The notes under the pieces are model-generated. The model was not told where the DNA came from and made no database searches. It saw nothing but the letters and a program-made list of their open reading frames with translations. The translations under genes and the position numbers were made by a program. 64,000 nt of DNA from Olsenella sp. An285 (GTDB taxonomy: Bacteria; Actinomycetota; Coriobacteriia; Coriobacteriales; Atopobiaceae), in NCBI RefSeq assembly GCF_002159625.1, contig NZ_NFIZ01000010.1, forward strand, positions 26,693-90,692, written 5' to 3'. The first letter of the stretch is position 1, and every line of letters begins with the position of its first letter. Below are positions 19,203 through 26,150 of the stretch, one piece after another.

Positions 19203-20204
19203 TTATGCCATAGCGGCGAGCTCGGCCTTGGCCTTGCTCATCATGTTCTCGAAATTCTCGGGCGAGTCCGCAGGAACCTTTCGGATGTCGAACTTGATGC
19301 CCTTGGCGGCGAGCTTCTCGAGCGTGTCGTAGTCGTCCTGGTCCATGGCGATGGCCTGCGTGGCCACGACCTTGCCCACGGAGTGGGCCATGGAGCCGAG
19401 GTTGATGTTCTTGATGTCCACGCCACCCTCGACTGCCTTGAGGACGTCCTGCGGGGTCTCGAAGAGGAGCATCACCTTGGTGGCGCCGAAGCGCGGGTCC
19501 TTGGAGACCTCGATCATCTTGGAGATGGGCACGACGTGCACCTTGACTCCAGGAGGCGCAGCCTGGACGATCATCGTCTTGCGGAGCTCGTCGTGGCTGA
19601 CGCCGTCGGAGACGACGATGATGCGGTCCGGGTTGACCTGCTTGGTCCAGGTGGTGGCCACCTGGCCGTGGAGCAGGCGGGTGTCCACACGGCAGTGGGC
19701 GATCTTGATGTGACCGTCACCGAGCACCGTGCCGGGCGGGATCGCGCCGACGGGAGCGGCGGCCGGGGCGGGAGCAGCCGCGGGCGCGGCCTCTGCCGGG
19801 GCGAGCTCCTCGGGCTTGATGCAGACGCCGGCCTTGGCCTCCGGGTAGATGGCCTTGGCGACCTCGGCGGCGGAGTCGCTGCCCATGCGCTCGCCATAGG
19901 CGGAGATGAGCATCGGCAGGTTCATGCCGCCGACGGCGACCCAGTTCTCGTGCCCCTCCTCCCCGAGCAGCAGCGAGACCTGGTTCCAGGGCGTGCCACC
20001 CTGGAGGTCGACCAGGAACAGAACCTGATCCTGGTCCTCGAAGCCGGAGACAGCTTCGAGAATCTTCGCCCTGAGGTCATCTGGCCCCATGTCGGGCGTG
20101 AGCGTCACGGCGGCGACGTTCTCCTGAGGGCCAAAGATCATCTGGCCGGACATCTTGATGCCCTCAGCGAACGAGCCGTGACTGGCTAGAACAATGCTAA
20201 CCAC
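19203..20204 (-). CDS. PTS mannose family IIAB fusion protein
   Basis: Cytoplasmic phosphotransfer protein that accepts phosphate from HPr and passes it to the sugar. The IIA domain (about 1-125) has the phosphorylated His in VLASHGSFAEG and LVDLQGGTPWNQV. An Ala/Pro linker (about 135-165) follows, then IIB with its His in DTRLLHGQVATTW. The GTG at 20204 (333 residues) lies seven bases after AGAAGGAGG. An upstream in-frame GTG at 20222 overlaps that ribosome site and is rejected. It is the first gene of the operon. Confidence 0.95.
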   Translation of the reverse strand: MVSIVLASHGSFAEGIKMSGQMIFGPQENVAAVTLTPDMGPDDLRAKILEAVSGFEDQDQVLFLVDLQGGTPWNQVSLLLGEEGHENWVAVGGMNLPMLISAYGERMGSDSAAEVAKAIYPEAKAGVCIKPEELAPAEAAPAAAPAPAAAPVGAIPPGTVLGDGHIKIAHCRVDTRLLHGQVATTWTKQVNPDRIIVVSDGVSHDELRKTMIVQAAPPGVKVHVVPISKMIEVSKDPRFGATKVMLLFETPQDVLKAVEGGVDIKNINLGSMAHSVGKVVATQAIAMDQDDYDTLEKLAAKGIKFDIRKVPADSPENFENMMSKAKAELAAMA

Positions 20205-20861
20205 CGCATACCTCCTTCTCACAAACGCGGACTCTTACCTTACGGACCGTACACGCAGCAACAGGTTCCCCCTGCACAACTTCTCCCCCGTTGCTCCACG
20301 TACCGCACACATTTTAGTACGTTCTGTGGAGGAAGGGAAGATTTCGAAGAGATTACGTGACAGAAATGGGGGCCCGGCAAACGGTGCCGGCCAACAATCC
20401 GCATGCAGAGGGGGCCATCGCGCGCGGAGACGCTTTGGCGAGAAGAACGCCCTGACGCAAACGGCGTCCTAGAGTCGGCAAGCGGCAGGAGGCGCCTCTC
20501 GTTGCGCGACGTTCTTCTCGGCCAGACCGCACTCCCCCCCCCGTGAAGCGCGAGAAGGACGTCGCGCTCCTCTGTGAGGCGCGAGAGGGCCGCCGCACCC
20601 CCGGGCAGCGCCCGAGAGAGACACCGCACCCCCGGACCGCACTCATAGGTGCGGTCCGGGGGGCACCTGTTGAGAGCACTTGGGAGCAAACGCCAAGAGG
20701 CGCATCGCACTCCGGCGTCTTTGGACGCAATCTGGCCCGCACTCCTTGGGCGCACTTATGAGTGCGGGCAAGGAGTGCGGCACGCGGGGACGACGCGACG
20801 CTGAGACACTGGAGGCCGCGTCGCACGACAAAGATGACGTGCCGAGAAGAACGGGCGGCCC
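20205..20861. repeat. Long intergenic region upstream of the PTS operon, rich in palindromes
   Basis: No credible gene is seen in 657 nt. Palindromes cluster at 20635-20790: GGACCGCAC with GTGCGGTCC across 6 nt (about 20634-20657), GCCCGCACT with AGTGCGGGC, and CCGCACTCCTTG with CAAGGAGTGCGG (about 20733-20784). GTTCTTCTCG-type motifs occur at 20440-20449, 20511-20520 and 20843-20852. A weak candidate -10 for the PTS operon, TAAAAT on the minus strand, is at 20311-20316. No sigma-54 -24/-12 element was recognised. Confidence 0.5.
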
Positions 20862-21986
20862 TTACTCCCCCACCACCACGAGGTCGTGCGTGGAGCTGGT
20901 GAAGGGCTCGTAGCCATCCTCGGTCACCACGCCGAAGTCCTCCAGGCGGATGCCGAACTTTCCCGGCAGGTAGACGCCCGGCTCGATGGTGACGACGGAG
21001 CCCGCGGGCACCGGGCGGTCCCAGGCGCGGTTGAAGTTGGGGCGCTCGTGGATCTCGAGGCCCACGCCGTGCCCCAGGCCGTGGCCGAAGTAGTCGCCGT
21101 AGCCCGCCTCGGTGATGACGTCCACGGCGATCTGGTGGATGTCGCGGCCGATGACGCCGGCGCGGACGGCGGCGGCGCAGGCCTCGTGCGCGCGGCGGAC
21201 GACGTCGTAGGCCTCGCGCTGCTCGGCGCTCGGCTCGCCCACGCAGACGGTGCGCGTCATGTCGGAGTGGTAGTCGTGATAGCCCGCACCGTAGTCCATG
21301 ACAATGAGGTCCCCCCTCTGGACCACGTAGGGGCCGGGCTGGGCGTGGGGGTTGGCGCCGTTGGGCCCGGCGGCGATGATGGTGCCAAAGGAGAGCTCGT
21401 CCGCGCCATGGCTGAGCATGTAGTTCTCGAGCTCCACGCGGATCTCCTGCTCGGTCTGGCCGGCGCGGATGAAGCCGCAGATGTGGTCGAACGCGGCGTC
21501 GGTGACCTCCTGGGCCCGACGCATGAGCTCGATCTCCTCGGCGTCCTTCACGCTGCGCAGGTCGCAGATGTCTCCGTGCAGGCGCGGGGTGAGGCAGGCG
21601 ATGGAGGCCGCGGCGCAGGCGGAGGTGAAGCCGTCGAAGAAGGAGAGCGTGCAGGTGTCCTCCACGGCCACCACGCGCGCGTGGGCCTCGCGGACGCGCT
21701 CGGCCGCCCAGCGGGCGGGGTCGATGACGTCCATGTCAATCTTCCAGGGGCAGTCGGCGCCCAGGCGCTCCACGAAGGTGTTGTAGTAGCGGGAGTCCGT
21801 GTGGAGCCAGAGGCTCTCCCGGGTCACGACCGCGGTGTGCGCGGTCTCGAAGTCAAAGGTGCGCTCGGCGCCGGTGAGCCAGCGCAGGTCGGGGTTGTTG
21901 CGCAGGATGACGGCGTCGTAGCCGCGATCTGCCATGAGGGAGCGCAGGCGCTCCACGCGTCCCGCGCATGCGTTCTTGTCTGCCAC
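20862..21986 (-). CDS. M24 family aminopeptidase (Xaa-Pro aminopeptidase type)
   Basis: Dinuclear-metal peptidase removing N-terminal residues ahead of proline. The GTG at 21986 (374 residues) has AAAGGA upstream; in-frame codons further up lack homology. Creatinase-like N-domain about 1-130, pita-bread domain about 140-374. Metal ligands are visible: the Asp residues in VMDYGAGYHDYHSDMTRT, His in FGHGLGHGVGLEIHE, Glu in TIEPGVYLPG and Glu in IRLEDFGVV. PepP next to efp is a common gene order; here the PTS operon intervenes. Confidence 0.93.
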   Translation of the reverse strand: MADKNACAGRVERLRSLMADRGYDAVILRNNPDLRWLTGAERTFDFETAHTAVVTRESLWLHTDSRYYNTFVERLGADCPWKIDMDVIDPARWAAERVREAHARVVAVEDTCTLSFFDGFTSACAAASIACLTPRLHGDICDLRSVKDAEEIELMRRAQEVTDAAFDHICGFIRAGQTEQEIRVELENYMLSHGADELSFGTIIAAGPNGANPHAQPGPYVVQRGDLIVMDYGAGYHDYHSDMTRTVCVGEPSAEQREAYDVVRRAHEACAAAVRAGVIGRDIHQIAVDVITEAGYGDYFGHGLGHGVGLEIHERPNFNRAWDRPVPAGSVVTIEPGVYLPGKFGIRLEDFGVVTEDGYEPFTSSTHDLVVVGE

Positions 21987-22156
21987 GTTCGTTCCTTTCT
22001 CGGCCACGGGCCCGGGCGGGCCCGTTCTTCTCGGCCTGACGTTTGAGGCCTCAAATCTCGGAATCCGTATAGCGTTATGCCTGTTGACGCACAAGTCCGC
22101 CTCGACTTTTGAGGCCTCAAAAGTCGAGGGGCGCCAGCATGGGCGCGCTCAGGCGG

Positions 22157-23266
22157 CTAGCGGGATGAGCACCAGGCGGCCACGTGCTCGGCCAGGAGGT
22201 CGTCATCCACGATGGAGAGGCGCACGCGCCCCAGCGAGCGCGGGAGCGCCAGCATGAAGCGGCGGCTGCGGCGGAAGCGCTCGGCCCTGAGGGCGGCCAC
22301 GAGCTCGTCCGGGTCCACGGGGACCTCGGTGGTGCCCACGCCCAGACGCTCGAGCAGCTCGTCCTGGGTGAACATGTCGTCCACGGAGAGCGCGTCCGTT
22401 GCCACCGCCAGGCGCGCGGCGAAGCGCATGCCGTCGGCCAGAAGGACGGAGGCAGGCACGGCGGGCCCCACCACGCTCGCAAGGGCGCGCGCGAGCTCCG
22501 TGCCGTAGACGATGGACTGGCGCGTTGAGGCGGCCGTGGACGCGGCAACCCTGCCCCGGCTCTTCACGGAGTCAAGGATCTGCCTCATGATGACCTGCTC
22601 GTTGCCGGACGCGAGGTCGTCCGCCGCGTCCCAGAGGTGCTCGAGGGCCTTGTTGCCGTCGCACATGGCGGCGGCCACCATGAGCGCGAACGCATGGCGC
22701 ATCTCCTCGGAGGCGGGGTTCGTCTCAAAGGCCCCCACGTCGACTATGGAGAAGCGCGCCGAGCCCTCCTGCGAGACCACGCGGGACAGCCCCGGGAGGT
22801 CGAGGGCGCGCGGGGTGGGCGCCGCCACGATGGCGGACGGCGCGTCAAGCGGGACCTCCACGAGGGAGACGCCCCCGCACCACGACGAGCACGCAAAGGA
22901 CGCCACGGAGAGCGTCTCCAGGCCGCCGAGGACCACCACCGCGTCGTCCGCGGTGATGCCGGACTCGGCGAGGACGCGGTCCAGGCGCTCGACCTGCGCG
23001 AGGTCGCAGGCGCCATCGGGCATCTGGTGCGCGTGGACGGTATAGCCCTGGTCGGAGAAGTCGCGATGCACGGCTTCCACAAGCTCGCTCGGGGTGCCCG
23101 CCTCGCTCAGGAGGGCGCAGTCGTGCGGCTTCCCGATGGCAGTGCGCAGGTCCCGGGCAAAGTGCCCGCAGATGCCCTTGCCGCCGCGCACGTCGAGCGA
23201 GCCGCCGCGCAGGGCGACCCACTGGCGCTGCTTGAGCACCTCTCCGGTGGTCTCTTCCTCGCTCAC
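22157..23266 (-). CDS. 3-dehydroquinate synthase-like protein lacking catalytic residues
   Basis: Placed beside aroK where aroB is expected, and 369 residues long, close to AroB. Collinear similarity is visible: ADDAVVVLGGLETLSVASFA occupies the place of the AroB GGGVVGDLxGF loop, and SLVEVPLDAPSAIVAAPTP that of the VPTTLLAQVDASVGGKT stretch. The GHTLGHALE metal motif is replaced by YGTELARAL and LLHGEAVAIGM by ASVLLADGM, so metal-binding His residues and the catalytic Lys region are gone. Probably not an active DHQ synthase; any present role is unknown. It overlaps the aroK stop by 4 nt. Confidence 0.7.
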   Translation of the reverse strand: MSEEETTGEVLKQRQWVALRGGSLDVRGGKGICGHFARDLRTAIGKPHDCALLSEAGTPSELVEAVHRDFSDQGYTVHAHQMPDGACDLAQVERLDRVLAESGITADDAVVVLGGLETLSVASFACSSWCGGVSLVEVPLDAPSAIVAAPTPRALDLPGLSRVVSQEGSARFSIVDVGAFETNPASEEMRHAFALMVAAAMCDGNKALEHLWDAADDLASGNEQVIMRQILDSVKSRGRVAASTAASTRQSIVYGTELARALASVVGPAVPASVLLADGMRFAARLAVATDALSVDDMFTQDELLERLGVGTTEVPVDPDELVAALRAERFRRSRRFMLALPRSLGRVRLSIVDDDLLAEHVAAWCSSR

Positions 23267-23811
23267 AGGAGCCCCCTTTCCCAGAGCAGCTGGCCGGCCT
23301 CGTGCGCCACCTGCTCGAACGTCTTGTTCCTGATGTCTATCGTGAGGTCGGCGGCAGACTCGTAGAGCGGCCGGCGGCGGCGGTACACCAGGGCCGCGTG
23401 CTCGGCCGAGCCGAGGTCCGGCCGGCGCTCCGGGCAGCGGATCTGGCGCAGCGAGTCCTCGAGATCGCCGTCAAGAAAGACGACGACGCCCATCTGGTGC
23501 ATGAGCTCGCAGTTCTCCGAGCGCTCCACGATTCCGCCCCCGCAGCTCACGAGCAGGGACTTCCTGCCCGACAGCTTGCGGAGCTCGCGCGTCTCGGCCT
23601 CGCGGAAGGCGGGCTCGCCCAGGGTTGAGAAGATCTCCGTCACGCTCTGGCCGAGCGCGCGCTCCACCAGGCGGTCCGTGTCCACGTGCGGGCGATGGAA
23701 GAGCGAGCCCAGGTTGCGGGCAAGCGTCGACTTGCCAGCGCCGAGAAAGCCCACGAAGAAGAGGTGGTCGCACCCCTCGTGAACGACGTATCCCCGACCC
23801 TGTGGCTGCAC
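23263..23811 (-). CDS. aroK: Shikimate kinase
   Basis: Phosphorylates shikimate in aromatic amino acid synthesis. The 182 residues retain the functional set: Walker A GFLGAGKST, substrate Asp in HVDTDRLVE, Arg in GEPAFREAE, CGGGIV, and a lid-like stretch with RRRRPLYESAADLTI. A TAGAAT hexamer at 23842-23847 on the minus strand may be the -10 of its own promoter. Other genes of the shikimate pathway (aroA, aroC, aroE, aroQ) are not in the window and its AroB-like neighbour looks inactive. Confidence 0.92.
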   Translation of the reverse strand: MQPQGRGYVVHEGCDHLFFVGFLGAGKSTLARNLGSLFHRPHVDTDRLVERALGQSVTEIFSTLGEPAFREAETRELRKLSGRKSLLVSCGGGIVERSENCELMHQMGVVVFLDGDLEDSLRQIRCPERRPDLGSAEHAALVYRRRRPLYESAADLTIDIRNKTFEQVAHEAGQLLWERGLL

Positions 23812-23841
23812 GCACCCTCCCTCTCGACTAGTCCGCTCACG

Positions 23842-23847
23842 ATTCTA
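23842..23847 (-). promoter_or_regulatory. Candidate -10 of the aroK promoter
   Basis: TAGAAT on the minus strand, about 30 nt upstream of the aroK start, after the hairpin that closes the alaS-yqeG unit. Seventeen bases further up lies only TTCTTC, a poor -35 match. Confidence 0.35.
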
Positions 23848-23879
23848 GCAGTGACGCGGGGCGAGAAGAACCTGGGGCC

Positions 23880-23923
23880 GTGACGAGGGACGGGGCTTTG
23901 CCGCCGCTCCGCCCCCCTGTCAC
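23880..23923 (-). terminator. Hairpin just after the yqeG stop
   Basis: GTGAC plus a G-rich run pairs with a C-rich run plus GTCAC across a loop containing AGCGGCGGCAAAGC. It begins three bases after the yqeG TGA, and is followed on the sense strand by GTTCTTCTCG. It resembles the hairpins at 16874-16915 and 35971-36001 in stem and loop sequence. Confidence 0.6.
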
Positions 23924-23924
23924 G

Positions 23925-24425
23925 TCACTCGCCGTCGAAGGTCACGCCGTGCAGGGCGAGGCGCTCGAAGACGCGGAAGACGTGCGTGTACCAGAGGTCG
24001 GTTCGGGACTGCGGGCGCACGAGCACGGTGCGGACGCCGGCGAGGCCGCCGGCCGCCACGTCGGTGAAGACCTGGTCGCCGATCATCACGGTCTTCTCGG
24101 CGGGCACGCCAAAGCGGCGCATGGCTCGGCGCAGCGCAAACGGGAACGGCTTCATCGCGTGGTCCACGTAGTCCACGCCGAGCTCCGCGGCCGTGCGGCT
24201 CACGTGGCTCGTGTGGAAGTTGTTGGACACGAGGCAGAGCGAGAGGCCCGCCGCGCGTGCGCGCCCGAGCCAGGCCGTGACCTCGGCCGGGGCCTCGCGC
24301 GCGTCGCGCGGCACGCAGGTGTTGTCGCGGTCGAGCAGCACCAGCTCCACGCCCTCGCGCACCAGCTCGTCAACGTCGACGAGCGGCAGCGAGGCAACGT
24401 AGCGCCACGCCCTCAGAAGGCCCAT
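23925..24425 (-). CDS. yqeG: YqeG family HAD IIIA-type phosphatase
   Basis: Small HAD-superfamily phosphatase of 166 residues. The family start (WRYVASLPLVDVDELVREGV) leads into the nucleophile motif LLDRDNT, then SNN (motif II), KPFPFALRRAM (motif III Lys), and GDQVFTDVAAG (motif IV). The closest characterised relatives are phosphatidylglycerophosphate phosphatases in eukaryotes and cyanobacteria; the bacterial YqeG role is less clear. It follows mltG by 12 nt and is the last gene of the alaS-ruvX-mltG-yqeG unit. Confidence 0.9.
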   Translation of the reverse strand: MGLLRAWRYVASLPLVDVDELVREGVELVLLDRDNTCVPRDAREAPAEVTAWLGRARAAGLSLCLVSNNFHTSHVSRTAAELGVDYVDHAMKPFPFALRRAMRRFGVPAEKTVMIGDQVFTDVAAGGLAGVRTVLVRPQSRTDLWYTHVFRVFERLALHGVTFDGE

Positions 24426-24437
24426 GCGAATCCCACC

Positions 24438-25727
24438 CTACGAGTTGTTGGCGATGGCCTGCATGTGCTCGTCGTAGGTCCTGCTGAAGGCGTACTCGGT
24501 CTCGCCGGCGTCGTTGGTCCAGAAGTAGAAGTAGAAGATGCCGTTCTCGATGGCGTCCATGTCCGGGGAGCAGACCGCCTGCAGGGACTCGAGGCCCGGG
24601 TTGCAGATGGGCGTGGGCGGCAGGCCCACGTGGGCGTAGGTGCTGTAGGGGTCGTTCTCGTCGTGGACCTCCTCGGCGGAGGGGTCGTGACCCACGGAGT
24701 AGGCGGTGGTGGCGTCGGACTGCAGGAAGCCGTAGTTGGGGTCTCCCATGTTGTCCAGGCGGTTGTAGAAGACGGCCGCCACGGTGCCGCGCGTGCTCGG
24801 GGCGGACTCCTTCTCCACGATGGAGGCGAGGTTCACCATCTCGGCGATGGAGAGGCCGTCGGACTCCGGGTAGCTCAGGTCGAGCGTGTCGAGCTCGGTC
24901 TGGAACTGGCTCAGCATGGTGCGGATGACCTGGTCCGCCGTCACCTCGCCCGTGGGGAAGCTGTAGGTCTTGGGGAAGAGGAAGCCCTCGAGCGAGTCGT
25001 TGCCCGCGCCCTCGAGGAAGTCGTAGTCGTCAACGTAGTTGGACGCCTTGGCCTGCGCCAGGAAGTCGTCCGCGGGGATGGAGAGCGTCTCCTCCACGGC
25101 GGCGGCGATGCTCGCCACCGTGTAGCCCTCGGGGATGGTGAGTGAGATCTCCGCGTTGGGGCCCGTGGTGAGCGTCTGGATGATGTTGGCGGTGTCGTCC
25201 CCGGTGCGGAAGGAGTAGGAGCCGCTCTTGATGCTCTGCTCGGCGTTCATGCGCCTCACCTGGGAGAGGAACTCGCTCTTGTCCGCGATCACGCCGGCCT
25301 CGTAGAGCGCGTCCGCCACGGCGGCGGCGCCAGAGCCCTCGGGCACGGTCACGGAGACAGTGGTGCCGGGGACGACCTCCTGGGTCTCGCCCCCGCCGTT
25401 GCCGCCCGTGATGGCAGGGACCACCACGAGGACGATGGCGAGCACGGCGGCTATCGCCACGAGCCCCAGCACGAGGAAGGGCGCGAGGTTCCTGCCCCCG
25501 GAGCGGCTCTCGCGCTGGACGTGGTGCGCGCCCGCGCGGCGCGTGGCTGCGGCCGTGCGGCTGGAGACGCGCCTGCCGCCCATCGCGGGGCGGGGCGCGG
25601 ACGCCTGCATCGTGGGCACCGGCGCCTGGACGTCGGGGCGGTTGGTGGTTTCCTGGCGCGCGGTGGCGTCGCCGTTGCCGAAGTGGGACCCGCGGGTCTT
25701 GGGGGTCCTGCCGTCAGGTGTGGCCAT
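24438..25727 (-). CDS. mltG: Endolytic murein transglycosylase MltG
   Basis: Membrane-bound lytic transglycosylase (YceG family) thought to cut nascent glycan strands. The 429 residues have a long disordered basic cytoplasmic tail (about 1-80), a single TM (PFLVLGLVAIAAVLAIVLVV), a LysM-like region with VSVTVPEGSGAAAVADALYE, and the catalytic domain with Glu in VNLASIVEKESA. AVFYNRLD and GLPPTPICNPG are family landmarks. It starts ten bases after ruvX. Confidence 0.94.
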   Translation of the reverse strand: MATPDGRTPKTRGSHFGNGDATARQETTNRPDVQAPVPTMQASAPRPAMGGRRVSSRTAAATRRAGAHHVQRESRSGGRNLAPFLVLGLVAIAAVLAIVLVVVPAITGGNGGGETQEVVPGTTVSVTVPEGSGAAAVADALYEAGVIADKSEFLSQVRRMNAEQSIKSGSYSFRTGDDTANIIQTLTTGPNAEISLTIPEGYTVASIAAAVEETLSIPADDFLAQAKASNYVDDYDFLEGAGNDSLEGFLFPKTYSFPTGEVTADQVIRTMLSQFQTELDTLDLSYPESDGLSIAEMVNLASIVEKESAPSTRGTVAAVFYNRLDNMGDPNYGFLQSDATTAYSVGHDPSAEEVHDENDPYSTYAHVGLPPTPICNPGLESLQAVCSPDMDAIENGIFYFYFWTNDAGETEYAFSRTYDEHMQAIANNS

Positions 25728-25736
25728 CGTGACCTT

Positions 25737-26150
25737 TCAGATCTGCCTGGCATCCAGCCAGGACTGCAGGAACAGGGAGGCGGCAACCATGTCTACCTTG
25801 CCGCGCATGCCCCTCTCGGAGAGGCCCTGCTCTCTCAGGATACGCTTGGCCTCGCTCGAGGAGAGGCGCTCGTCCGCGAACTCCAACGGAAGTCCGCAGG
25901 ATTCAGCTATCTGTTGAGCCTGCTGCGTGATGCGGGCCGCCTGCGGGCCCTCCTCCCCCGCCATGGTGAGGGGCCTGCCGCAGAGAAGGACGTCGGGCTC
26001 CCAGTCCTCCAGCACGCGCCTGAAGCTGCGCGCGCGAGAGAGCACCTCGGCGGCCGGGAGCACGCACACCGGAGACGCGACGCGCGCGTCGGGGTCGCTC
26101 ACGGCAACCCCGACGCGCACCTCACCGATATCGAGGGCGAGGACCCTCAC
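25737..26150 (-). CDS. ruvX: Holliday junction resolvase-like RuvX (YqgF)
   Basis: RNase H-fold nuclease family implicated in pre-16S rRNA end processing and Holliday junction cleavage. The GTG at 26150 shares one base with the alaS stop (TAGTG), so the genes are coupled; the longer frame that runs back into alaS is not real. The 137 residues show VLALDIGEVRVGVAVSD (first catalytic Asp), LLCGRPLTMAGEEG, ADERLSSSEA (Glu), and KVDMVAASLFLQSWLD (last Asp). Confidence 0.92.
   Translation of the reverse strand: MRVLALDIGEVRVGVAVSDPDARVASPVCVLPAAEVLSRARSFRRVLEDWEPDVLLCGRPLTMAGEEGPQAARITQQAQQIAESCGLPLEFADERLSSSEAKRILREQGLSERGMRGKVDMVAASLFLQSWLDARQI

Noticed and set aside
20205..20400. Sigma-54 promoter for the mannose PTS
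   Set aside because: No GG-N10-GC at -24/-12 with TGGCAC/TTGC was recognised upstream of the IIAB start, and no LevR/ManR gene is nearby.
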